A DNA stretch of 33,773 bases, taken from the IMG/VR virus record IMGVR_UViG_3300048817_000051, positions 1-33,773 of that record; one strand, written 5' to 3'. A program made the translations under genes and the position numbers. Shown one piece after another: positions 7,896 to 15,516 of the stretch. The first letter of the stretch is position 1; each line of letters starts with the position of its first letter. The notes beneath the pieces were generated by a model, which searched no databases, was not told where the DNA came from, and worked only from the letters and a program-made list of their open reading frames with translations. This DNA comes from a virus.

Positions 7896-9664
7896 TGCTT
7901 AACCCAATTGGTTTTATCCGCCGGATTGCCGCCCGTGAACTTGTACCCGCCGCGCACGGTTCCGGCCGCGGGCGCTTGAGATGGCCCGCTAGTCTGTTGC
8001 CCCGGTCGCGTCGGCGTCGGCGAAGGCCCGTTCACAGTCTTGCCCTGGTCAAAGTATTGCTGGTTCCACGTCTTGAAGTTCGTCGCATCGTTGCCCGCGG
8101 CAAGATAAGGCATTACGCGCCGGGCGGAATCGATCGTGTACTGGGAGGCTTTGAGGTTCGTGTTGAGCAGGTTGTTTACGGCCGTGTCGGTCATGTGCAC
8201 GGACGGGCTCAGCTCGTTTAACTGCAACTGCACCTCGCTCTGCGTCATACGGTTGCCGTAAATCCCCCGCGCGTTGGCCAACGCGGCGTTGCCGAGATAC
8301 TTCGCCACCTCTTGGTAGTTCGTCGCATCGACGCTCTGCCCCGGCATGAGTGCCGACGCTTTGGCGATCAAGCCGCCATAGGCGCCCAAATTGGCGCCTT
8401 TGCTGGCCATGATGGATTGTGCGGCCTGAAGATACGTCTGCGCCTGCGCAGCCGCTGCTGTGGCATCGCTCGAGTCGGTCTTAAGCGTATTGCGGGACGC
8501 GACGTTGGCTTTTGCCTGTTCCGTATTCGCTGCCAAACTTGGTTGATCTGTGGCCTTCGGCGGCGGCTGGTATCGATAAGTGTTGTCGTTAAGGGCTGTT
8601 TGGAGCACCGGGTCTGTGGACGCCGGAGAAGCCCCAGGAGCGGCGCTCTTAGGGGCCGCCACTGGCGCACTGGTAGAAGTGCTGTTTGGGGCGCCCGCTG
8701 TGCTTATTAGATTGCCACCCGGTCCCGCGCCATTGCTGCCAGGCGCGGGCTGCTGAGTCGGCGGGGTCGCGGCGGCACTGCTTCGCGCCGCTTTATCGGC
8801 CGCGATCACATAGGACTCAGCAGACGTATAAGCTCTGCCAGTAGATGGATCAATAGAGCCTTGCCATTTGCGTCCCGGTAGCCCGTCGCCAAGAGTAATA
8901 GGCGAATTAGCATCCTCAAATGCTTTCTGTTTGCCTGCCGCATCCAAGCCGGTCAATACCTGCTCTGATCCCAGGACGGGTTTGCCGTCCTTCTTATCGA
9001 CCAGCACACCGTTTTGAAAGTCGGTGTCGCGGCCGGTGTATTGATGTGTCGCTATCCCGATGTGTTGTGCGAAGGAGCGCACGTCGGCGTCGAGTTCATC
9101 CGGCGTGGCATCGGCATACTTTTGCTTAAGCCCCGCTGCCGCTTGTGGATTGATGCGGTTTAATGTTGCCCAAGCCGTTCCCGGATCAGAGGATGCGACG
9201 GTTTCGGCAGTCTGATAGGAGGCGTTCGCATCCAAAATCTTCTGCTGATTCACACTGTCCACTTGCGCCTTGTATGTTGCAACGGCGAGTTCGGGTGCCC
9301 CGATAGATTTTGCGTAGGCGTCCTGAGCCACGGCACTCGCGGGAGGCGCTGTCGGGAGCGGCGCGTATTTGCTAACAGCCTGGGCAGCGATATCATCCGC
9401 ACCCACTCCTGTTGAGCCGATCTGCGTGGGAGTGGCAGCAGGGGACGGTCCTTGTTGCGTACCTGGCTGGTTTTGCCCGTAGTAGTTTTGCAGCAGTCCG
9501 AGCTTGAGCGCCGCACCTTGATTCGCAATCTGCGCCCCCTGGTCTTGAGTGCCGGTCAATGCCGCATTCGCTTGTAGGTTCTGCGTCTGAGCAGCCATCT
9601 GCGCCATTTGCTGGGGCGACTGGTACTGAGGCAGGAGATTTGTCGGGAAGGGTATATCGCTCAT
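7892..9664 (-). CDS. Internal virion / DNA-ejection protein (P22 gp20 position)
   Basis: 590 residues, with the start overlapping the upstream stop as ATGA. It begins MSDIPFPTNLLPQYQSPQQM and continues as a Gln/Ala-rich helical region (residues about 20-60). There are long Pro/Ser/Ala/Gln-rich linkers (about 70-105, 300-350 and 545-585) and helical blocks between. This disordered-plus-helical pattern is usual for podovirus ejection proteins, which leave the capsid and form a conduit across the envelope. The N-terminal motif is shared with the secreted protein encoded on the other strand at 5354. It is coupled to both neighbouring ejection genes by 4-base overlaps. Confidence 0.75.
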   Translation of the reverse strand: MSDIPFPTNLLPQYQSPQQMAQMAAQTQNLQANAALTGTQDQGAQIANQGAALKLGLLQNYYGQNQPGTQQGPSPAATPTQIGSTGVGADDIAAQAVSKYAPLPTAPPASAVAQDAYAKSIGAPELAVATYKAQVDSVNQQKILDANASYQTAETVASSDPGTAWATLNRINPQAAAGLKQKYADATPDELDADVRSFAQHIGIATHQYTGRDTDFQNGVLVDKKDGKPVLGSEQVLTGLDAAGKQKAFEDANSPITLGDGLPGRKWQGSIDPSTGRAYTSAESYVIAADKAARSSAAATPPTQQPAPGSNGAGPGGNLISTAGAPNSTSTSAPVAAPKSAAPGASPASTDPVLQTALNDNTYRYQPPPKATDQPSLAANTEQAKANVASRNTLKTDSSDATAAAAQAQTYLQAAQSIMASKGANLGAYGGLIAKASALMPGQSVDATNYQEVAKYLGNAALANARGIYGNRMTQSEVQLQLNELSPSVHMTDTAVNNLLNTNLKASQYTIDSARRVMPYLAAGNDATNFKTWNQQYFDQGKTVNGPSPTPTRPGQQTSGPSQAPAAGTVRGGYKFTGGNPADKTNWVKQ

Positions 9665-10632
9665 TGCATTGACCCCAGTTCGTCTAATTCATCCCAGCCG
9701 GGGACCTTGCTGTAATCGACCATCAAGAAGCCCTTGGGCCCGACGCTAACGGCTTCCGGGTACTGCTCAAGCACTTCCTGTGCGATATAGCCACGATGTT
9801 TGTCTTCGGCGTCATCTTGAGTCTTGTAGTGGAAGTCATAGACTTGCAGATTGCTCATGCCGTTGAAGCGATACGGCTCGATGTTTTTCTTCAGGCCATA
9901 ATCGCAATAGGCGGTTACATCTCCAATGCTGGTAGCTTGCGTACCGCCGCCAGCGTCAAGTAAGCCGGCGGTGCCTTGACCGCCGTTGAATGTCACCGCG
10001 GTGGAGCCGCCGCTGCCATTCAGCGCGTTCATCAGGTTACTGTTATTGCTGATCGATCCGAGCGCATTGCTGAATGCATTCGATTGTCCCAATATTCCGC
10101 TCGCCTGCGCGTTGCCCGCATTCGTTAGTGAATTGCCAATTTGACTACCCGCGGCGATGCCCGCCGTTGCGCCTGTACCCGCAGCCCCGTTGCCAAGGCC
10201 GGCCATCTGTAGAAGCTGGCCGACATAGTTGTTGTATTGCGTCGAGGCCGCGTCTTGCGCGTAATTATTCTGCGCTGCGAGCGTACCGGTTGAGTACAGA
10301 TTGCCGCTTGCCGCAGCCTGCTTATTGATTGCTTGTTCACCCTCCTGCAATGTGAATTGATAGCCCGGCGAGTTGTCAAAAGCTGAATAGTCCGGCTTGC
10401 CCCCAATAAACCCGTTCAGATGGTCCAATGCCGTCGTGGCGTCTTGCCCCATCTCAATCTGCGGCGCAATGTTGGCTTGCGTCTTGTTGAACATGTTCTG
10501 TTGTACTTGCGCCGCGGACGTAGCAGCGTTCGCCGCAGTCTGAGCGGCGGACTTCGCGCCGTTGCTTGCTATAACAGCACCACCGACTGTGCCGACGACT
10601 GCGGCAACGGCAAGACCCCAAATTTCTGCCAT
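9661..10632 (-). CDS. Ejection-type protein with C-terminal S74 intramolecular chaperone-like domain
   Basis: 323 residues. Residues 1-24 are hydrophobic (VAAVVGTVGGAVIAS). Residues 25-230 are Ala/Asn/Gln/Gly-rich and helical, with SPGYQFTLQEGEQAINKQAA at about 107-126, which I recall from podovirus DNA-transfer proteins (P22 gp7 position). Residues 243-323 match an intramolecular chaperone/peptidase S74 domain: CDYGLKKNIEPY, then VYDFHYK, then GYIAQEVLEQYPEAV. Known S74 domains use a Ser-Lys pair (SDxxLK) to cut themselves off. Here the Ser position is Cys243 and the Lys is Lys248, so self-cleavage may be lost or use Cys. This domain is normal on fibres and unusual on an internal protein. 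Confidence 0.78.
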   Translation of the reverse strand: MAEIWGLAVAAVVGTVGGAVIASNGAKSAAQTAANAATSAAQVQQNMFNKTQANIAPQIEMGQDATTALDHLNGFIGGKPDYSAFDNSPGYQFTLQEGEQAINKQAAASGNLYSTGTLAAQNNYAQDAASTQYNNYVGQLLQMAGLGNGAAGTGATAGIAAGSQIGNSLTNAGNAQASGILGQSNAFSNALGSISNNSNLMNALNGSGGSTAVTFNGGQGTAGLLDAGGGTQATSIGDVTAYCDYGLKKNIEPYRFNGMSNLQVYDFHYKTQDDAEDKHRGYIAQEVLEQYPEAVSVGPKGFLMVDYSKVPGWDELDELGSMQ

Positions 10633-10637
10633 AAAAA

Positions 10638-11222
10638 CTAACTCCTAAAAAAATGACACGCCCAAACCATGCGGCTTGTGGCATCGTCTGTGCCGTACCC
10701 TTCCTTCGGTATGCGGCAATGGAATTTAGGCGCATCGAACACGACGCACCGATTGGGCTTAGCTTCTACAAAGTCGTACATTTCCCACTGCTCGTCGCTG
10801 GCGCCCAACATGTCGGCGTAGAGTTTTTCGAAGAACGGGCGATCTTTCATCAAATCCTCGAGCGCGGGCATATCGATCATGCCGGTTTCACGGTGTCGGT
10901 AAAATCCAGTACCCGACCCCTCATGCGACGGCGACAAATAGACTAGAGCCGTGAAATCCCCGCTCGCTCTATCGCTGTGAACCAATGCTTTGTCGGTCGT
11001 TGGATTCGTGACGCGAAAAAACATATCGTTGGGGAACACCGGACCTATCCGCTCCCAAAGAGCGCGTATGGGGAACGAATGATTTCCCCAGAAATTCATT
11101 CCGGCATATGCCGCTAGCCCAACGTCGCCTTTATTCGGCCGCCAGCTTCCGAAGCCAGAGCGCAGTGCTGATTGGCGGACCGCTTCGGGATCGGTGAGGA
11201 AATCATCGAATATTTGAATCAT
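10638..11222 (-). CDS. 2-oxoglutarate/Fe(II)-dependent oxygenase-like protein
   Basis: 194 residues from the ATG at 11222; the frame extends further upstream, but this start overlaps the upstream stop (TAATG). The metal-binding pattern of the double-stranded beta-helix oxygenases is present: His82-x-Asp84 (LVHSDRASGDFTALVYL), distal His168 (APKFHC) and Arg184 (ATSRMVWACHFF), which would bind the 2-oxoglutarate carboxylate. Phe-Tyr-Arg-His at 107-110 follows a Gly-rich turn. It may belong to the DUF6445-type group of such proteins. The substrate is unknown; a virion protein, a nucleobase or a cell-surface component are all possible. It lies between the needle-like and ejection genes in the late operon, so it is made with virion proteins. 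Confidence 0.72.
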   Translation of the reverse strand: MIQIFDDFLTDPEAVRQSALRSGFGSWRPNKGDVGLAAYAGMNFWGNHSFPIRALWERIGPVFPNDMFFRVTNPTTDKALVHSDRASGDFTALVYLSPSHEGSGTGFYRHRETGMIDMPALEDLMKDRPFFEKLYADMLGASDEQWEMYDFVEAKPNRCVVFDAPKFHCRIPKEGYGTDDATSRMVWACHFFRS

Positions 11223-12853
11223 TATCCGATCTTCGTAAGAATGATGTTTGACCCCGCTGCGAGTGTCGTCGGGTCTATTGCCAAAATGGATGCTTGCGCC
11301 CATCGAATGGCGACGGTGCCCGCTACCGTTACTTGAATAGTGCCCTTCACCCTCGCCCATGATGGAGTGGCGGAAGCCGTTCCGATTGTCGCGATGCTGG
11401 TCGCCGTCGAAATCGACGTGACAGCGGCATTAGTAAATGCTGCGGTCGAGAATCCATTGACGGCGAAAGACGGGTTGGCGATAGTGGCCCCGCCGCCGTT
11501 GAAATCGAACTGGAAGCCGCCAGCACCGGAGGTGGCTTCGAAGAACGCAAGATACGCATCAACATCGTACCAACCGGTCTCATTGCACGTCACCGTTAGA
11601 GCGGCATCCGCGGTCAGCGTGGCGTTGGCCGATGTCGATAGTGAGGACTTGAAGTTTGCAAGCCCTGTGAATATCTGAGTGGTTGCTGAAGTGAGCGGCG
11701 AGATCGGCAATTGCAGCGCACCGGTGCCTGAAAACTGGCCGCAATAGGTATTGTTCGTACCGAACACCAACGGAATAGCGCCCAGCGTTCGTAAGACCGC
11801 TTGCGGCGTCGTCGGGCCGTTGGTTATTAGCGCCGTTGCCCTGTTCTGGTTCGTACACTCAAGAACTATGTTCTCGCTGCCCGCGGAGATGGTTAAGCGC
11901 GCCTCTTGCGTAGCTACCGTGCTGGTGTTCGTTATCGCCGCGGATAGAACGCCCGCGAACGCTATGCCGCCTACAGTGAGCGGGGTGCCGGATGTTGCCG
12001 CGAAGGTATGCGCACCGGTCCATGTCGGCGCTATGGTCACGTCCAAGGCCGGGGCGCCGTCGGCGCGCATGAAGTTAGCCGAAGAGCCATTTACTACGTT
12101 CAGTCCAACGCTTGCCGAGGGGTTCGCGCTCGTCGGGTAAGCCGGCATAGAGAACGCGCCGGAGCCATTCAGGAACGTAGTTGATGTGCCGGATAGAACC
12201 GGGCATGCGCCGCTTACGCTCGTTGTAGCGACATTGACGAGTGCGGTTAACTGCGCCTGAGAGAGCGCGATCGGCGCAGCTAATCCGGCCGTCACATTGC
12301 CGAGTACCGTATCGGTCGCAATCTGCGCGATAGCGGCCAAAGGAAGCGCGGTAAAACTTAAAACGCCGCTCTGCCTAACCAGGGTAGTGTTATCTACCGT
12401 CGCGTCGATGTCGGCCACATCGGCTAATGTGTTTGTCGCATTGCCGATGACCGAAGCCGCAGCGCCTTGACGCAACTGCGTATTGCCGATGCCGTTCGTT
12501 GCAACCCCCAAGGTGAGGGATAATGTCGCACCCGCATCGGTGAGGGTTAAAACCCCCGCTTGGACCGCAATATCGCGATAGCCGGTAAGCGCCGATCCGA
12601 TCGGGGCGCCAACGAGTAGATAGGGCTGCCCAAACAGTGAGGTTACTGTGCTATCAATCGAAATAGTCGCGGCCGTTCCGATGTCCCCAGTGACCGCAAT
12701 TCCCGGTCCGCTTTGCGCGTTTCGAACGTCCGCATTCGCGGCCCAACGGCTTAAAAAGATGTTTTTAAACCAGCCGGTAAACGCTTGCGGATCATCGGGA
12801 ATTGACTCGGTTGGTAAGCCATCGATTCCTGGTGAAATCGTCAGCCTTACCAT
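11222..12853 (-). CDS. Tail needle/fibre-like protein with jelly-roll C-terminus
   Basis: 543 residues, rich in Thr, Ala, Ser and Gly, with beta-repeat character throughout. The N-terminal 60 residues (ISPGIDGLPTESIPDDPQAF, then WFKNIFLSRW) look like a virion-attachment segment. The middle carries repeated short motifs such as LRQGAAASVIGNATN and DTVLGNVTAGLAAPI, known in fibre shafts. The last 145 residues (LTVTCNETGWYDVDAYLAFF, FQFDFNGGG, then ASILAIDPTTLAAGSNIILTKIG) have the strand order of a C1q/TNF-like jelly roll, the knob fold known from some P22-like tail needles. It directly follows the gp10-like gene, the place of the gp26 needle in P22. It could alternatively be a side fibre. Confidence 0.7.
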   Translation of the reverse strand: MVRLTISPGIDGLPTESIPDDPQAFTGWFKNIFLSRWAANADVRNAQSGPGIAVTGDIGTAATISIDSTVTSLFGQPYLLVGAPIGSALTGYRDIAVQAGVLTLTDAGATLSLTLGVATNGIGNTQLRQGAAASVIGNATNTLADVADIDATVDNTTLVRQSGVLSFTALPLAAIAQIATDTVLGNVTAGLAAPIALSQAQLTALVNVATTSVSGACPVLSGTSTTFLNGSGAFSMPAYPTSANPSASVGLNVVNGSSANFMRADGAPALDVTIAPTWTGAHTFAATSGTPLTVGGIAFAGVLSAAITNTSTVATQEARLTISAGSENIVLECTNQNRATALITNGPTTPQAVLRTLGAIPLVFGTNNTYCGQFSGTGALQLPISPLTSATTQIFTGLANFKSSLSTSANATLTADAALTVTCNETGWYDVDAYLAFFEATSGAGGFQFDFNGGGATIANPSFAVNGFSTAAFTNAAVTSISTATSIATIGTASATPSWARVKGTIQVTVAGTVAIRWAQASILAIDPTTLAAGSNIILTKIG

Positions 12854-14298
12854 CGTCCCGCTTCCGCGGTCAGAACCAAATCAGTCACCCAGCTTTGCGC
12901 ATCGGCTGAGAGTTCGAATTGATATACCCGCTGCCTTGAAATCCCAAGGCCAAACCATACCACCCGGTTTTGGTACTGGCCGGTTGACCCGATGGTGCGC
13001 ATCGGCATCGCGCGCCAGGTCATACCGCCGTTATCCGATATACTCAGTGTGATCTGCGGGATAGTCGCATCGGTGGAACCCGTCAGAGGCGCAAATCCGC
13101 CACCCAGCACCAACTCCAAGCGCCGATGGCTTAGCCGGTTATTTTCCTGGTAAATCGCCTGGTGAATCCAGGTCGAAGTGCGAACCGTGCCCCATTCCGT
13201 GCGCGAGGTCACGTCTAAAAATCCGATCTGACCGGATTGAGAATCGCCGACCAAATACAACCCGAAAGCGTTGTGGCAGCATAGAGGGCGCCAGTACCCC
13301 AACCCAAAGGAAGCCATCTCCGACCATTCGCCCGTCGTCACGTCCAGTACCAACGTCCTCGAGCCGTTGGGGAACGTCCAAGCAACAAATGAATGCCCGC
13401 TTAAGCTGTAGGCAAAGCCATAGCAACCGGTGGCGTTGATATTTGAAAGAATGCTCTCTATACCGTGATTGGAAACTCGAACGGGACTCCCGCCGCTCAA
13501 GTTTCGAAACGTGCGATCCTGCGCAAGCCAATAAAACGAATTGTTCTGAACTACCCCGGAATACTGCGCACCGGGCAGCATGCCGATTTGCATAAAGCCG
13601 TTCGGCGCATCGACAAATGGCGTGCCTACCGAGGATGCGGACCCCGCATCGACATACACCTCACTGGTCCTCTGCCCCAGCATGTAGACGCTGCGGCTAC
13701 TGATCCCCATGCCCACAAAGGAGTCAGTACCAAACTCGCGCGGGAACTGATTGCCGTTCGCAAACGTGATAGGTCCCGTCCCTGAAACCGTCTGACCGTC
13801 ATCATTGAAAAACCCGCGACCGTTGGCTTGCAGGAACACAATGTAGGAATCTATGAACCAGCAGTCTGTTGCCGCGAAAGGCAGCATGACCGTCGAAAGT
13901 CCGTTGGCCGTCGTATAGCAATAGGCGGTCGGGAACCCAGGAATCAGAATAACCAAACACTGCGTATTGTCCGTGATGCGCACAAAGCCTGATCCAAGTA
14001 AGCCGCTCGCTATCTGCGTCAAACCCCCGGTACTTGACAGCGTATAAAGCGTTGACCCAATGACGGCATATTCAACGCCGCCCATCATCCACATGCCGCG
14101 CACGCCGTTTGAGGTGCCGTCATTCGCAAATGCGGTTATGCCAGGCGCGCGTCGCAGTATCGTAGGCGGCGTTTTCTGCTTTGAGTCATCGACATAATTG
14201 TCTTGTGGGCCGACTTCTGAAAAACAATTGACCAGCCGGCGAACACTCGCCCTAGGATCTGGTTGTGAATACGACCCTGTGGGGATAGGAATTTGAAT
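12847..14298 (-). CDS. Head-closure / packaged-DNA stabilisation protein (P22 gp10-like), apparent ATT start
   Basis: 483 residues if it starts at ATT 14298-14296. The first conventional start in frame is a GTG at 14103, which would cut off 65 residues that clearly belong to the protein: QIPIPTGSYSQPDPRASVRR, LVNCFSEVGPQ, then PGITAF. Family members begin MQIPL..GSY..., so ATT falls exactly where the Met should be. GGAG lies 9 bases before it, and the upstream gp4-like gene ends 15 bases before it in the same frame. No ATG, GTG or TTG is available there. The length is close to P22 gp10 (about 470). The role is to plug the portal below gp4. The C-terminus overlaps the next gene by 7 bases. Confidence 0.85.
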   Translation of the reverse strand: MQIPIPTGSYSQPDPRASVRRLVNCFSEVGPQDNYVDDSKQKTPPTILRRAPGITAFANDGTSNGVRGMWMMGGVEYAVIGSTLYTLSSTGGLTQIASGLLGSGFVRITDNTQCLVILIPGFPTAYCYTTANGLSTVMLPFAATDCWFIDSYIVFLQANGRGFFNDDGQTVSGTGPITFANGNQFPREFGTDSFVGMGISSRSVYMLGQRTSEVYVDAGSASSVGTPFVDAPNGFMQIGMLPGAQYSGVVQNNSFYWLAQDRTFRNLSGGSPVRVSNHGIESILSNINATGCYGFAYSLSGHSFVAWTFPNGSRTLVLDVTTGEWSEMASFGLGYWRPLCCHNAFGLYLVGDSQSGQIGFLDVTSRTEWGTVRTSTWIHQAIYQENNRLSHRRLELVLGGGFAPLTGSTDATIPQITLSISDNGGMTWRAMPMRTIGSTGQYQNRVVWFGLGISRQRVYQFELSADAQSWVTDLVLTAEAGRW

Positions 14299-14313
14299 GG
14301 TCGCTATCTCCGC

Positions 14314-14718
14314 TTAAAACAATCCGCCGCCGCTGCCGCCGTAGTTTCCTTGCGCGCGGGGCAGCTCTGACAGATCCGCTTCGCTGTAGCGCAGAGCGCG
14401 CTTCACAAGCCGTGTTCCCGCGCCTTCTATTTCGGCCAGGAGCAGCGGGCTTAACTCGATACCGTAGTGCGCGGCGAGTGCCGCAGTTAGTATGTACTTA
14501 ACCGGGCCGACATCTTTCGCCTGAAGTGGAGAGGTAGCCGCGAGATTCGTTTGGGGGTACCAGCCTACTTGTATGCCGTCAGCAGCGGCGCTCGCCATCG
14601 CGTCATTCAGCACGTTGAGCGCGGTTACGCCCTGTTCCGCGCTTGGCGCTTGGGTTTCGTCGATAACATTGCATTTCAAAAATGCATACTGAATCAACTC
14701 TAAATTAGTGGCGGACAT
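14314..14718 (-). CDS. Head-tail connector / tail accessory factor (P22 gp4-like)
   Basis: 134 residues; P22 gp4 is about 166. LELIQYAFLKCNVIDETQAP at 6-25, EQGVTALNVLNDAMASAAADG, then AALAAHYGIELSPLLL are the usual helices of this family, which binds under the portal and closes the packaged head. The tail GNYGGSGGGLF is flexible. The position immediately before the gp10-like gene is the conserved order gp4-gp10. The start is one base from the stop of the holin-like gene. Confidence 0.82.
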   Translation of the reverse strand: MSATNLELIQYAFLKCNVIDETQAPSAEQGVTALNVLNDAMASAAADGIQVGWYPQTNLAATSPLQAKDVGPVKYILTAALAAHYGIELSPLLLAEIEGAGTRLVKRALRYSEADLSELPRAQGNYGGSGGGLF

Positions 14719-14922
14719 TTATTCGTCCTTATCTGCTAGACGGCTGATCTTTTTGGCGTAGTAGATGAACGTCACCACGCCGACAGCAATACCAATGAGT
14801 AGCGAAATGACTTGCAGCTCCGGCAGCGAGTCGGAGACAAACCCCGCGACCGTAAAACCCCCGGTCAGGCTGGTTCCTATGACCCCCGGCGCGTTATCGT
14901 GAAGGTGGGCTTGAATGCTCAT
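14719..14922 (-). CDS. Small holin-like membrane protein
   Basis: 67 residues. There is a polar N-terminus, a weakly hydrophobic stretch at about 13-30 (GVIGTSLTGGFTVAGFV), a strong membrane span at about 37-54 (LQVISLLIGIAVGVVTFIYY) and a charged end AKKISRLADKDE. This resembles class II/III phage holins, which make membrane pores at lysis. It sits next to a second small membrane gene. No endolysin lies beside it. Confidence 0.65.
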   Translation of the reverse strand: MSIQAHLHDNAPGVIGTSLTGGFTVAGFVSDSLPELQVISLLIGIAVGVVTFIYYAKKISRLADKDE

Positions 14923-14959
14923 CTATATTGAAACTCCCGAAGTGTAGAAAGGTGCCCGT

Positions 14960-15139
14960 TTATGCGTCCGGTACCTTGCTGTCTTTGTAAATTGTCCAGT
15001 GATATGCGCTGATCAGCGTGCCGCACAGCGTTGCCCAAGTCGCGAAGTTGATTGCATCGGGGTGCACGAAAACGAACACCGTGCTCGTAACCTCGATCGC
15101 TGCCATTAACCCGATAACAACCCAATCGCGAACGTCCAT
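14960..15139 (-). CDS. Second small membrane protein, holin/antiholin-like
   Basis: 59 residues from ATG 15139, which shares a base with the upstream stop (TGATG); a GTG one codon earlier is possible. There are two predicted spans, WVVIGLMAAIEVTSTVFVFV (about 6-25) and FATWATLCGTLISAYHWTIY (about 32-51), with a short charged tail. The two-span topology and pairing with another small membrane gene suggest a holin/antiholin pair. The evidence is topology and position only. Confidence 0.6.
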   Translation of the reverse strand: MDVRDWVVIGLMAAIEVTSTVFVFVHPDAINFATWATLCGTLISAYHWTIYKDSKVPDA

Positions 15140-15516
15140 CACACCTTCGCCTGGGTTTGCTCTTCTACCGGACCCCTTAGATAAGCGATTGCGCGCTCTA
15201 ATCCCTCGATTGTGTCTCCTAACCCACCGAGGCTGGAATTACAGTTATGGCACAGCCATCCACGGAACAGCCCCGTCGCGTGATCGTGATCGAGAGCCAA
15301 GGCCCGCGGTTGTGTCTCTTGGCATATTTCGCAAGCAGTCGGTGCCGGACGCGTCGGAGGCGGCAGCCCGTTGCGTTTACGGTCTAATTCACGGCGGCGG
15401 TCTCGGTTGGCTTCTGCGTGTTTTCGCGTGCGTGTCTGATTAAGTTCAGGATTCGCAGCGCGCCATTTACGCATGTGTTCTCGCTTACGACGCAGAACCT
15501 GATCAACTGACAGCAT
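15139..15516 (-). CDS. Endonuclease VII-like (HNH/His-Me) nuclease
   Basis: 125 residues. The first 50 are very basic and helical (RRKREHMRKWRAANPEL, RDRRRELDRKR). The core at 60-113 fits recombination endonuclease VII (T4 gp49 family): Cys62-x2-Cys65, the catalytic ALDHDHATG at 74-82, RGWLCHNCNSSLG with Cys89 and Cys92, then GLERAIAYL. These enzymes resolve branched DNA before packaging. Here it sits among late genes, between a glycosyltransferase (14-base overlap) and the holin-like genes, where it could debranch DNA for the terminase or act as a homing-type nuclease. Confidence 0.88.
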   Translation of the reverse strand: MLSVDQVLRRKREHMRKWRAANPELNQTRTRKHAEANRDRRRELDRKRNGLPPPTRPAPTACEICQETQPRALALDHDHATGLFRGWLCHNCNSSLGGLGDTIEGLERAIAYLRGPVEEQTQAKV

